A program made the translations under genes and the position numbers. A stretch of 19,139 bases of DNA from Bacteroidales bacterium (GTDB lineage: Bacteria; Bacteroidota; Bacteroidia; Bacteroidales; VadinHA17): NCBI GenBank assembly GCA_016936695.1, contig JAFGXK010000101.1:1-19139 (forward strand), in the 5' to 3' direction. This document shows, piece by piece, positions 6,798 through 15,665 of the stretch. The notes under the pieces were generated by a model that was given only the letters and a program-made list of their open reading frames with translations, did no database searches and had not been told where the DNA came from. How positions within the stretch are numbered: position 1 is the stretch's first letter; every line of letters starts with the position of its first letter.

Positions 6798-8983
6798 TCC
6801 AGAAGTATTGGAAGATCATCCTGGTTTACTCCAAGTGAAAGGAGCAGAGCCTGGTCATCCTCAAATATTGTCATGAATTCTTCCTTGGAAATCTGGCCGC
6901 TGTTAATGCCAAGTCTGTAGAAATCAACAGCTTCTTTCTTCTTTCCCTGACATAATGAAAGGTGCCCCTTGTTAATGTAATCGTGAGCATTTAGCTTGCC
7001 GGTCGACAGACGTTCATAGTATTTTTCTGAATCGGCAAAGCGGCCAAGGGCGAAGTAGCAGAAGGCAATAGGTCTTAGGATCTTAAGGTTTCCTGGGTCG
7101 TTGTATTCAACCCTGAAATAATATTTGAGTGCGTTTTCATAATCCTGCAGATCGAGATAACAGTGCCCTGTCATTATTGCGGTATGCATGTCATCCGGAT
7201 CCATGACGCCTGCCTGGAGATAGTGGTCGAGAGCTTCCTCCGTTCTTCCGAGACGTCTCAGGCATAACCCTGTCTTCTTGAGCGTCCATGCCTTTCTTTC
7301 TATAAGTTCGGCTCTCTGATAGAATTTAAGTGCTTTCCCGAAGTCCTCTTCCTGCTGATAACAGAAACCTATCTTCTCATAAAGTTGTGAATCGTCAGGG
7401 TCCGATATTGCAAGCCTGAGGAATATATCGAGTGCATCTGAAAAATAATTCTTGCTGAAGAAATACTCGGCAAGGCCTGCTTCTGCTTCGCGGGAAGAAC
7501 ATGCTATCCTGAAAAATTCCGAGTTGTAGATATCGAGTTTCCCGGAAAAGAGATCCTCGAATTCCTTTCTGTAGGGGGATAGTTTGAAAAACCTGTATAT
7601 GTCCTGAAGGTACTGGGTCACATTTGTCCGGAATACTTTATAAGGATCGGTACCGGCATCTTCCCCTCCGAGTTCCCTCAGTCCGTCGAGTTCCATTCGG
7701 AATACCTTGAGCATCATTGTTTTCTGTGATGACGGGAGATATTTCAGGTTAAGAAGTAGTGAGTACTTGTCAGAATTGCAGATGAAAGGAGTCTTGTCGA
7801 GGGCTTCTGCAAGCTCGTTTGTACCGGGTCCCAGTATCTCGTCGTGGTAAATCTCATTTATAATATCGTGATCAGGATAGAAAGGGACAAACCAGTTGTG
7901 GAAATCCTTGAAGAAGTCGAAATGCTTGAGGTTTGCAAATGCCGACATATATACATCAGCGCCCTCCATCTGCAGGGTGGTAAGCTCTTCCATCGTTTTG
8001 AAGATCTCTTCGGAGTCGCTGAACATCTCGGACCAGTCGGGGTTCTTTTCCCCGTATTTGTCTTTGGGAAGTATGTCATCCAGGTCAAGCTTTTCCTCAA
8101 TCCTGGGTTTGAGTAAGGCCACCTTAGGAAGGATTTCATCGTGAAGCTTTCTGCTGAGATTTTCTGTCTCCCTCGACCTGATCGTCTGCAGGACAATAAT
8201 TCTGCAATGTTCGCTGAAGCTTCGGTTTTCACTGAGGCTCCTTATCTTGTCAATAATCTCGGGATAAAGGAGGATTCGTGAATTGTAGTAATGAAGATTA
8301 AGAATAAGTCCGGCAAGGGCTCTTTCCGTAACCTGGACTGATCCGGTTTCGTAAAACCGGATCAGGTTAAGAAGTTTGTTTGTCTGAAAAGTTCTTAATG
8401 AACTGAGAGTTATGGCACTGATGAAAATGCTGGTTTCATGCCACCTGAATTTCCCCGAACTCATAATAATATTGATCAGACTCTCTTCTGCTTCTCCATA
8501 ATAATCGGTCAGCCACAGATGGTTGAAAATTTTCCTGATAAGCTCCCTGTGCTTGATGGCCAGTTCCGATTCAGGATCAGGATTTATTTCATTGCTGAGT
8601 TTGAGCCACTCATCAAGTTCCGATTTGAACATCAGGTCGTCAACGGTTTCAACGAGGGTTTTTCCTGAAAGCTTCTGCTCTTTCATAGTTTGCTGCATTA
8701 CCCAGTAGGTGTGCCAGCCGGAATAATGTGACAATATGTCCTGTCTGAGGCGGTCGGCGAGACTAAGAATTGACTGGATAAGCTTCAGGTGTACTCTGTT
8801 GCGCTCCGGATCATTAATTCCCTCGATTGTATATGTGAGCATGTTTCTGTATGTCATGACGATGTTGTTGTATTCGTCACGAAGATCGCCAAGAGATGAC
8901 ACAAGTATCATATCCTGCAGAATGTCAAGACTTTGTTTGACTTTCTTTTCGGACACAAGCTTACATATCTGCTTATGCTGCAT
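6773..8983 (-). CDS. Large TPR-repeat protein of unknown function
   Basis: The product has 736 residues from the ATG at 8983, or 743 from an in-frame GTG at 9004. There is no signal peptide or membrane helix, so it is probably cytoplasmic. Residues of about 1-480 are helix-rich, acidic and match no family I know. Residues of about 502-696 contain roughly six tetratricopeptide units, for example QLYEKIGFCYQQEEDFGKA, EEALDHYLQAGVMDPDD, YENALKYYFRVEYNDPG and FADSEKYYERL. TPRs build a protein-binding superhelix, so a scaffold or adaptor role is likely, but the partner is unknown. Its stop lies inside the convergent LTxxQ gene, a 25-base tail-to-tail overlap. The patatin gene upstream on the same strand is separated by about 170 bases in which I see no convincing gene. 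Confidence 0.85.
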   Translation of the reverse strand: MQHKQICKLVSEKKVKQSLDILQDMILVSSLGDLRDEYNNIVMTYRNMLTYTIEGINDPERNRVHLKLIQSILSLADRLRQDILSHYSGWHTYWVMQQTMKEQKLSGKTLVETVDDLMFKSELDEWLKLSNEINPDPESELAIKHRELIRKIFNHLWLTDYYGEAEESLINIIMSSGKFRWHETSIFISAITLSSLRTFQTNKLLNLIRFYETGSVQVTERALAGLILNLHYYNSRILLYPEIIDKIRSLSENRSFSEHCRIIVLQTIRSRETENLSRKLHDEILPKVALLKPRIEEKLDLDDILPKDKYGEKNPDWSEMFSDSEEIFKTMEELTTLQMEGADVYMSAFANLKHFDFFKDFHNWFVPFYPDHDIINEIYHDEILGPGTNELAEALDKTPFICNSDKYSLLLNLKYLPSSQKTMMLKVFRMELDGLRELGGEDAGTDPYKVFRTNVTQYLQDIYRFFKLSPYRKEFEDLFSGKLDIYNSEFFRIACSSREAEAGLAEYFFSKNYFSDALDIFLRLAISDPDDSQLYEKIGFCYQQEEDFGKALKFYQRAELIERKAWTLKKTGLCLRRLGRTEEALDHYLQAGVMDPDDMHTAIMTGHCYLDLQDYENALKYYFRVEYNDPGNLKILRPIAFCYFALGRFADSEKYYERLSTGKLNAHDYINKGHLSLCQGKKKEAVDFYRLGINSGQISKEEFMTIFEDDQALLLSLGVNQDDLPILLDYLLFSVG

Positions 8984-9155
8984 TATGACTTTTGTAGTAT
9001 TCACAACCTGAGGATTTTATCAAATTATTTCTGCAGATCTAACAGACCCGGCAGTATGATTACTGCAACAATCAGACCGTTACCTGAATTGCCCAGAAAT
9101 GTGAATGAAAGTTCAGGATCCATGACAAAATTTCGGTTTTTGTCTTCAGCTTTAA

Positions 9156-11438
9156 TCAGAAGTTGAAGCCGATGCTGATGAATCCCTTCAACTCACTGAA
9201 ATAGCGTTCTGTGCTGCTGAAGCCATGCATTATACCAATTCTTGAGGGCCCGATTACCGACATATATCCCAGTCCCACTCCGTAACCGCCAAGGACAGTA
9301 TAATCTTCCTCGCTGGAGGGTTCTCTAGCCAGGGCAAAGGATGTCAGAAGGCCTACGTGGATATCCCTGTGGATTTCCCAGTCGGTATCGAACCTCATGC
9401 CAGCGAACTGGCTGACCTGAATCTCACCGGGATGAAATCCTGTAAGTGGAATTGACCTTGAAACCGGGCTCTCAAATCCCCCTGCAAAGTAATAGTTATG
9501 AGGAGATATTGCTGAATCAGCCGTATAGGTAAGCATTACATCAGCCCCGATTGTGAATGTCACCTTTCTTCCTGATGAAGCATACTGTCTGATACTTCCG
9601 CAAGCCGAAAATAATCTTTTAAACCTGAAATCGCCGGGTTGATCGGCAGTGAATACATTCCTGAAATTATCCTTTATTGTTTTACCGTTAAGCAGTCTTG
9701 ATACATTCAACGACAGCTGGAAGACTGTTCCGCTGTTGGGAAAATGCTTTGTGTCGAGAGTGTTGAGCTGATTCTGGAATCCTGTATTTACCGAATTGAA
9801 AGTGATCCTTTTCACCGACTCGTCGGTGATGAAGTCGGGGTAAAAGCTGGCATTTTCGAGATTTACAGAGAGGCTCATGAAATGGTTCAGTCCCGATCTT
9901 TTATTAAGACTGATTCCTCCGATATTTGTTCTCATGGTGAATTCTCCGGTTTCACCCTGAAGTTCCATAACAGGGATCATCGTATTGTAGGTATTAAATG
10001 AAGCAGAAAGTCCGAAACTCTGGTTTCTGTCGATGAACTGTGTTGAGCTGATCCTGAAGCGGTAATACTGGCCGATAAAAGCATCAATATCGAGCATCGA
10101 CCTTTGAAAAAGAAGGTTTTTCACCGACATATTCAGCAGGATTCCCGACATCAGGTTGTTGTCGTAATGAATTGATCCATAAAGCATTGCCTGGGGTTTT
10201 TCCTGACATTCGATAACGAGTTTCAACGAGTCATTACCCGGAACCACGCGGTACTTAACTTTATCGAACCATGATCGTCCATAGAGCAGGTCGATCTTTT
10301 CGCTGAGCATCTCACTTGTTACCTTCTGACCTGGCATAATGTCGAGAACTCCCAGTATCTGGTCATCGGGTATCAGTTCATTTCCGGTCACTTCAATCAT
10401 GTCGAATTCAAAGGCTTTTTTATTGAGGATGGACACAAAAGGCTTTTGTGGTCCCAGTCTGTCAAGAGAATCGGCAAGCTGCCTGAATTTTTCCCTGAAA
10501 GGCAGGGCTGCGATGTATCCTCTGTTAATTATTGAATCGGAATTTGTAAATACAGTGGACGAAAAATCTTTGACATCCGGTTCGATAAGAATGTCGATGA
10601 GTTTCTTCTGCCGGGCATAGTCATTTATCGAATTGAAGAAGCCGAGTTGTTTAAGGACACCTGTCACCGACTGAAGTTCCTCTTCGGTGTAGCGGTGAAA
10701 GCCTGTATATGAGCCAATTACAATATCGGCTCCCATCTCCCTAAGTTCCGAGACGGCAATGTTTCTAACAAATCCCCCGTCGATAAGTATTGCCGTGTCG
10801 ATTTTAATGGGGGTGAATACGGAGGGTACAGCCATACTGGCTCTGATGGCATCGGCAAGATAACCGGTTTTGAGCACCACTTTCCCGGTTGATACCAGAT
10901 CGGTGCCTATACAGAGAAAGGGCACAGGCAGTTTTGAGAAGTCATTTATGTCGGCAGCCGACCAGGTAAAATGACTTAAAGCCTTTTCTATCTGCTGTCC
11001 GTTTATCAGGCCTGAAGGCAGTCTGACTTTTCTCGACAAAATGGGAAGCGCAAGGATGCTGTTATTGAAATATCTCTTTTCTGTAAATATCACCCTGTTT
11101 TCGGGGACATTATTTGACAGGATGAGGTCCCAGTCGGTGGTGCGGAATAAAAGTTGCATGGTGTCGGCGCTGTACCCGATTGAATAGAGCGACCCTACAA
11201 TACTTCCCATACTTACTCCTGTTATGTAATCGGGCCTCAGCCCCGCCTCTTCCATTACCTTAAGCACGCCCACATGTGCCATACCGAGCGCCCCGCCTCC
11301 GCTGAGAGCCAGGCCGATCCTGGGCCGGGAATTAACAGATTGCTGGCCGGTAATATACTGGTTAGCTCCGGAGAGAAGGATCAGAAAAGTGAGTATTACA
11401 ATCCTCTTTCCCCTATACCATGCGCGAATTAATTTCAT
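9156..11438 (-). CDS. Patatin-like phospholipase with POTRA and outer-membrane beta-barrel (PlpD/Omp85-like)
   Basis: This 760-residue protein has a signal-type N-terminus (KRIVILTFLILLSGA at 11-25). A patatin hydrolase domain follows at about 38-330: oxyanion loop GGGALG at 47-52, nucleophile motif GVSMG with Ser76, and the catalytic Asp in DGG at 220-222, giving a complete Ser-Asp dyad. A single POTRA-like domain is at about 345-415 (FEFDMIEVTGNELIPDDQIL to KLVIECQEKP). A predicted 16-strand Omp85 barrel follows, ending in SIGFNF with a terminal Phe as outer-membrane proteins usually do. This is the architecture of Pseudomonas PlpD, where the barrel anchors or carries the lipase at the outer membrane. 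The ATG at 11438 is preferred to one 16 codons upstream because it directly precedes the signal peptide. The actual lipid substrate is unknown. Confidence 0.92.
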   Translation of the reverse strand: MKLIRAWYRGKRIVILTFLILLSGANQYITGQQSVNSRPRIGLALSGGGALGMAHVGVLKVMEEAGLRPDYITGVSMGSIVGSLYSIGYSADTMQLLFRTTDWDLILSNNVPENRVIFTEKRYFNNSILALPILSRKVRLPSGLINGQQIEKALSHFTWSAADINDFSKLPVPFLCIGTDLVSTGKVVLKTGYLADAIRASMAVPSVFTPIKIDTAILIDGGFVRNIAVSELREMGADIVIGSYTGFHRYTEEELQSVTGVLKQLGFFNSINDYARQKKLIDILIEPDVKDFSSTVFTNSDSIINRGYIAALPFREKFRQLADSLDRLGPQKPFVSILNKKAFEFDMIEVTGNELIPDDQILGVLDIMPGQKVTSEMLSEKIDLLYGRSWFDKVKYRVVPGNDSLKLVIECQEKPQAMLYGSIHYDNNLMSGILLNMSVKNLLFQRSMLDIDAFIGQYYRFRISSTQFIDRNQSFGLSASFNTYNTMIPVMELQGETGEFTMRTNIGGISLNKRSGLNHFMSLSVNLENASFYPDFITDESVKRITFNSVNTGFQNQLNTLDTKHFPNSGTVFQLSLNVSRLLNGKTIKDNFRNVFTADQPGDFRFKRLFSACGSIRQYASSGRKVTFTIGADVMLTYTADSAISPHNYYFAGGFESPVSRSIPLTGFHPGEIQVSQFAGMRFDTDWEIHRDIHVGLLTSFALAREPSSEEDYTVLGGYGVGLGYMSVIGPSRIGIMHGFSSTERYFSELKGFISIGFNF

Positions 11439-11501
11439 TATCAAGAATACTGGCAGAATTGTATTTTGCCTGCAATGTACCGGCAAGAATAAGCAAGATA
11501 G

Positions 11502-11509
11502 TATTTTTG
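11502..11509 (+). promoter_or_regulatory. candidate -7 promoter element for ygiQ
   Basis: TATTTTTG matches the Bacteroidota TAnnTTTG element and lies 14 bases before the GTG start of ygiQ. A transcript from here would have a very short leader. A -33 TTTG at standard spacing was not found; the nearest is about 33 bases upstream. Confidence 0.35.
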
Positions 11510-11523
11510 CGTAATTTTACCTC

Positions 11524-13350
11524 GTGATTTCTTCAATAAAGACAGGAAATAAATTTCTTCCCGCCACCGTGAAAGAGATTGAGTCGCTGGGGTGGGAGCA
11601 GCCTGATGTAATTATCTTCAGCGGCGATGCTTATGTGGACCATCCTTCTTTCGGCACTGCGGTCATAGGAAGAGTGATGGAGTCTGAAGGTCTCAGGATT
11701 GCCATTGTACCACAGCCAAACTGGAGGGACGATCTGCGTGATTTCCGCAAGATGGGCCCGCCCAGGTATTTCTTTGGGGTTACGGCGGGAAATATGGATT
11801 CAATGGTTAACCATTACACCGCAGCCCGGCGCCTCAGGTCGGACGATGCCTATACCCCTGGCGGCAAGGCGGGATTCAGGCCTGACTATCCAACAGTCGT
11901 GTATACCAGAATCCTGAAAAGACTTTTCCCTGACATACCCGTTGTTGCGGGGGGAATTGAAGCTTCAATGCGTCGCCTGGCTCATTATGACTACTGGCAG
12001 GACAGGGTCGATCCGTCGATTCTGCTGACAAGCAGGGCCGACATGATAATCTATGGAATGGGAGAACAACCTCTCAGGGAGCTGGTCAGGCTGCTGCTGA
12101 AGGGAGTTCCCTTTTCGTCGCTTATAACAATTCCACAAACCGTCATAGCACTGGATAAAAATTCGGATCTGCCTGTTAACAGGAACTGGAAGGATATTAC
12201 TCTTGAACCTTTTGAAAAATCGAGGAATGATAAAAAAGTATTTGCATCCAATTTTGTTCTTTTTGAGAAGGAGTCGCACAGGATAATCGCTTCAAGGCTG
12301 ATTGAACCCTCGGGAGAATTCAATGTAATAGTAAACCCGCCGTTCCCTCCTATGAATGAGGCAGAAGCCGACCTGACATACGACCTTCCCTACACTTATA
12401 TGCCGCATCCCAGGTACAGGGATAAAGGGGCGATACCTGCTTATGAGATGATAAAATTCTCTGTGAATATCCACAGGGGTTGTTTCGGAGGTTGCAGTTT
12501 CTGCGCCATTGCTGCGCACCAGGGCAAGCAGATTGTAAGGAGGTCGGAAAGATCCATCCTTGCCGAAGTTGAAAAGCTGAAGGGCATGCCCGGTTTCAAG
12601 GGGTATTTTTCAGACCTTGGCGGTCCCTCTGCAAATATGTTCAACATGAAGGGCCGGGACCGGGATATATGCATGAGATGTTCGCGTCCTTCCTGTATCT
12701 GGCCCCGGGTTTGCGCCAATCTCGATACTGATCATACGGAACTGACTGAGCTATACCGGAAAGTGAACAGAATATCCGGAGTGAAGAAAGCGTTTATAGG
12801 GAGCGGGATCAGGTATGATCTTCTTTTTCCCGAATGGAACGGCAATGCCGGCAGGGGAGAGAAGGAGTACCTTGAGGAGCTGGTAAGGAACCATGTATCG
12901 GGAAGGCTGAAGGTTGCTCCCGAGCATACTTCTCCGCATATTCTCACCCTGATGAGAAAGGTGCCTTTCAGTCTGTTCAGGAAGCTAAGGGAGCAGTTCA
13001 TGAAGATTACGGCAAGAGAAGGTCTTAAGTATGAAATCATACCTTATTTCATATCATCGCATCCGGGTTCAACGGAGGCTGACATGGAGCAACTGGCAGG
13101 GGAGGTGAGGAGTATGGGAATCAAGCCGGAGCAGGTCCAGGATTTTACTCCTACTCCGATGACACTCTCAACCGCAATGTACTATTGCGGGTTTGATCCC
13201 TACACAGGCAGGAAGGTACATGTCGCACGGGATTTGACTGAGAAACGCATGCAGAAGGATTATTTCTTCTGGTATAAACCAAAGGGCATTGGAAAGAAAA
13301 AAGCCGGAACACGAGGTTCCGGCCATGATCAACCTTTAAAAAAATCGTAA
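11524..13350 (+). CDS. ygiQ: YgiQ family radical SAM protein (UPF0313)
   Basis: This is a 608-residue protein of the YgiQ family, radical SAM enzymes whose reaction is unknown. The N-terminal domain has the family hallmark GDAYVDHPSFGTAVIGR followed by RPDYPTVVYTR and the B12-binding-like segment VVAGGIEASMRRLAHYDYW. The [4Fe-4S]/SAM motif CFGGCSFC has C320, C324 and C327 in CxxxCxxC spacing. A second cysteine cluster typical of the family (CMRCSRPSCIWPRVC) follows about 65 residues later, then KVAPEHTSPHIL and FTPTPMTLSTAMYY. The start is a GTG: no ATG lies close upstream, and starting later would remove the conserved N-terminus. The Lys/Gly-rich last 17 or so residues are encoded over the terminator of the convergent hydrogenase operon. 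Length and motifs are intact. Confidence 0.95.
   Translation: MISSIKTGNKFLPATVKEIESLGWEQPDVIIFSGDAYVDHPSFGTAVIGRVMESEGLRIAIVPQPNWRDDLRDFRKMGPPRYFFGVTAGNMDSMVNHYTAARRLRSDDAYTPGGKAGFRPDYPTVVYTRILKRLFPDIPVVAGGIEASMRRLAHYDYWQDRVDPSILLTSRADMIIYGMGEQPLRELVRLLLKGVPFSSLITIPQTVIALDKNSDLPVNRNWKDITLEPFEKSRNDKKVFASNFVLFEKESHRIIASRLIEPSGEFNVIVNPPFPPMNEAEADLTYDLPYTYMPHPRYRDKGAIPAYEMIKFSVNIHRGCFGGCSFCAIAAHQGKQIVRRSERSILAEVEKLKGMPGFKGYFSDLGGPSANMFNMKGRDRDICMRCSRPSCIWPRVCANLDTDHTELTELYRKVNRISGVKKAFIGSGIRYDLLFPEWNGNAGRGEKEYLEELVRNHVSGRLKVAPEHTSPHILTLMRKVPFSLFRKLREQFMKITAREGLKYEIIPYFISSHPGSTEADMEQLAGEVRSMGIKPEQVQDFTPTPMTLSTAMYYCGFDPYTGRKVHVARDLTEKRMQKDYFFWYKPKGIGKKKAGTRGSGHDQPLKKS
13293..13323 (-). terminator. 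intrinsic terminator of the hydrogenase operon, inside the 3' end of ygiQ
   Basis: On the minus strand a perfect 8-base stem GCCGGAAC/GTTCCGGC with a 5-base loop (13303-13323) is followed at once by TTTTTTCTTT. This is a textbook Rho-independent terminator about 35 bases beyond the hydC stop. On the plus strand no T-run follows the hairpin, so it serves only the minus-strand operon. The hairpin bases also code for the C-terminal residues of YgiQ. Confidence 0.85.
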
Positions 13351-13357
13351 CAATCAG

Positions 13358-13840
13358 CTATTCATACTCTTTGAGTATCTTCTTTACATCATCGGGAGCT
13401 ACCCTGCCGTAGGTCTTATCTCCAACCAGCACGACCGGCGCAAGTCCGCATGCTCCAACACATCTCAGGCTCGACAATGAGAATTTACCGTCTTTGGTTG
13501 TTTGTCCGACCTGAAGGTTGAGTTCTTTTTTGAACTCGTCAAGGACCTTTTCAGCACCTCTTACATAACATGCGGTACCCATGCATATGCTAATGGGATG
13601 TTTCCCTTTCGGAGTCATTGTGAAGAACGAATAAAATGTCACAACACCGTAAATCTTTGCAACCGGGATACCTGTCTCCGATGATATTACTTCCTGGATT
13701 TCTGCAGGAAGGTACCCGAAGTGTTCCTGGCAGCCATGAAGTATATTTATCAGTTCCTGGGGATCTCTGTTGAAGGAAGCGCAAATCTCACCTATTTTAT
13801 TGACATCCTCCTGTCTTAATTCTATTTTTATACTTGACAT
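13358..13840 (-). CDS. hydC: Hydrogenase subunit HydC (NuoE-like [2Fe-2S] subunit; HndA-type)
   Basis: This 160-residue thioredoxin-fold [2Fe-2S] protein is homologous to NuoE of complex I and to HydC/HndA of trimeric NAD(P)-linked [FeFe] hydrogenases. The N-terminal helical part includes LINILHGCQEHFGYLPAEIQ and the typical GVVTFYSFFTMTPKGKHPI. The four cluster ligands are all present: C86 and C91 (CMGTAC) and C127 and C131 (CVGAC). In such enzymes this cluster lies next to the FMN of the NuoF-like subunit and assists electron transfer. It is the last gene of the operon, 35 bases after hydA, and is followed by a strong terminator. No Shine-Dalgarno sequence is visible before the ATG at 13840. 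Hydrogenase rather than complex I membership is shown by the adjacent hydA. Confidence 0.95.
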   Translation of the reverse strand: MSSIKIELRQEDVNKIGEICASFNRDPQELINILHGCQEHFGYLPAEIQEVISSETGIPVAKIYGVVTFYSFFTMTPKGKHPISICMGTACYVRGAEKVLDEFKKELNLQVGQTTKDGKFSLSSLRCVGACGLAPVVLVGDKTYGRVAPDDVKKILKEYE

Positions 13841-13875
13841 AACATTGAGTTTTATAGGACCTTACAGGTTCTGTT

Positions 13876-15654
13876 CTACTGTTTAACAATAATTTTCTTT
13901 TTCTTGTCGAAATAGCTTGTGTGGAGCAGGTGGTGAGCCTTTTCACTGTTGGGCTCACCGAGGAATTCCTTATAGAGTTTGATGATGAAAGGATTCTCGT
14001 GGGATTTCCTTATCGGCTTGCTAGCATCTTCCCTGTATATTGCAGCAGCCCTGGCCTTCAGAATTTCTGATTTGCCATGATGCAGAGGCTGTCCGCCTCC
14101 TCCGATGCAACCGCCCGGGCAGGCCATTACTTCGATTGCATGGAACTGTGATTTTCCATCTCTTACGTCATTGAGAAGCTTTCTTGCATTTCCGAGTCCG
14201 TGTGCAATACCGATGTTAAGGGGAAGTCCGTCGAAGTCGATAGTTGCCGAGCGGACTCCTTCGAGGCCCCTTAGTTCTGCAAAATCAATTTTTTCGAGTT
14301 TCTTTCCTGTATAAAGCTCATAAGCGGTTCTGCATGCAGCTTCAATAACGCCTCCTGTTGCCCCGAATATTACACCTGCACCGGTCGATTCACCCATGGG
14401 ATCATCGAAATCACCCTCTTCGAGGGTATTGAAATCGATGTTAGCCTGTTTGATGAAATTAGCGAGTTCCCTGGTTGAAAGGGAGAAATCGACATCCCGG
14501 TTCCCGTTAGTTGAGAATTCTTCTCTCTGGCATTCGTATTTTTTTGCAAGGCATGGCATGATCGATACAACAACCATATCCTTGCGATCGATTTTGATTT
14601 TATCGGCAAAATAAGTTTTTGCTATTGCACCGAACATCTGCTGGGGCGATTTTGATGTTGAAGGAACATCTTTAAGGTCGGGGAAGTATTCTTCAAAGAA
14701 GTTAACCCAGCCCGGACAGCAAGAAGTAAGGATCGGGATCCTGGCTGTCTGGTCTCCGTTGAGGTGCCTTTTCAGTCTGCCGAGCAGTTCCGTACCCTCT
14801 TCCATTATTGTAAGGTCAGCGCTGAAATCGGTATCAAACACATAGTCGAAACCAAGTCCTCTTAGTGCCGTTACCATTTTGCCGGTCACGAGTGTACCCG
14901 GTTCCATACCGAAAGCTTCACCCAGTGCGGCGCGAACTGCAGGAGCTGTCTGAACGACAACTGTTTTTGAAGGATCGGCAAGTGCCCTGAGGACCTCAGG
15001 AGTATTGTCAACCTCTGTCAGTGCTCCGGTGGGGCATACTGCCACGCATTGTCCACAGTAGGTACAGGTCGAATGTTCGAGGTTCTGTTCGAAAGCAGGA
15101 GCAACTGCTGCCATGAATCCCCTGTTAATTGCTGAGAGGGCTCCGACTGTCTGGATGTCGTTGCACATCGTTTCGCATCTGCGGCACATTATGCATTTGT
15201 TAAGGTCCCTTTTAATCGAGGGGGATGTGTCGGGTTTGTAGTTTGACATCTCTGCAAATTCCTGTCCCGGGATTTCCCTGATGCCAAGCCTGTTGGCCAT
15301 ATCCTGGAGTTCGCAGTTGCCTGATTTCGCACAAACGAGGCAATCTTTGGGATGATCGGACAGAATAAACTCCATAACGGTTCTGCGGGCATTAAGTACT
15401 CTGGTGGTATGTGTTTTGACCACCATTCCGTTTTCGCATTTCGTTGAACAGGCAGGAGCCAGATTCCGTCTTTTCTCAACCTCCACGGTGCATATCCTGC
15501 ATCCTCCCGGCTTATTCTCGATATTCATATCGTGAAGATCAAGATAGCACAGGGTGGGGATATCGATTCCCATCTGCCTTGCTGCTTTCAAGATTGTAGT
15601 ACCTTGTTCTACTTCAATCTCCTTGTTATCTATAATTAGTTTTATTGTTTCCAT
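13876..15654 (-). CDS. hydA: [FeFe] hydrogenase catalytic subunit HydA (M3 type, NADH-linked)
   Basis: HydA makes or oxidises H2 at the H-cluster. The 592 residues contain a [2Fe-2S] ferredoxin domain (C36, C52, C55, C69), the His-Cys [4Fe-4S] site H101/C105/C108/C114, and two [4Fe-4S] clusters (C154, C157, C160, C164; C197, C200, C203, C207). The H-cluster domain then has all three signatures: TSCCPGW with C312 (proton relay position) and ligand C313, MPCLAKKYE with C368, and MACPGGCIGGGGQP with C512 and C516. Ligand spacings of 55, 144 and 4 equal those of the clostridial enzyme CpI. The small-subunit-like region follows the L3 motif. It lacks the C-terminal extra [2Fe-2S] domain of the Thermotoga protein. 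The gene lies 11 bases after hydB and forms a HydABC complex with its neighbours. Confidence 0.97.
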   Translation of the reverse strand: METIKLIIDNKEIEVEQGTTILKAARQMGIDIPTLCYLDLHDMNIENKPGGCRICTVEVEKRRNLAPACSTKCENGMVVKTHTTRVLNARRTVMEFILSDHPKDCLVCAKSGNCELQDMANRLGIREIPGQEFAEMSNYKPDTSPSIKRDLNKCIMCRRCETMCNDIQTVGALSAINRGFMAAVAPAFEQNLEHSTCTYCGQCVAVCPTGALTEVDNTPEVLRALADPSKTVVVQTAPAVRAALGEAFGMEPGTLVTGKMVTALRGLGFDYVFDTDFSADLTIMEEGTELLGRLKRHLNGDQTARIPILTSCCPGWVNFFEEYFPDLKDVPSTSKSPQQMFGAIAKTYFADKIKIDRKDMVVVSIMPCLAKKYECQREEFSTNGNRDVDFSLSTRELANFIKQANIDFNTLEEGDFDDPMGESTGAGVIFGATGGVIEAACRTAYELYTGKKLEKIDFAELRGLEGVRSATIDFDGLPLNIGIAHGLGNARKLLNDVRDGKSQFHAIEVMACPGGCIGGGGQPLHHGKSEILKARAAAIYREDASKPIRKSHENPFIIKLYKEFLGEPNSEKAHHLLHTSYFDKKKKIIVKQ

Positions 15655-15665
15655 TAATTTACCGG

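Noticed and set aside
9051..9066. Hairpin GCAGTA-TGAT-TACTGC considered as a terminator for the patatin gene
   Set aside because: The stem is perfect but short, and no T-run follows on either strand.
9025..9123. Small ORF of 32 residues with a hydrophobic stretch (GLIVAVIILPGLL) between the patatin and TPR genes, minus strand
   Set aside because: It is too short to judge, has no ribosome-binding site, its frame runs on into the patatin gene in another phase, and no family is recognised.
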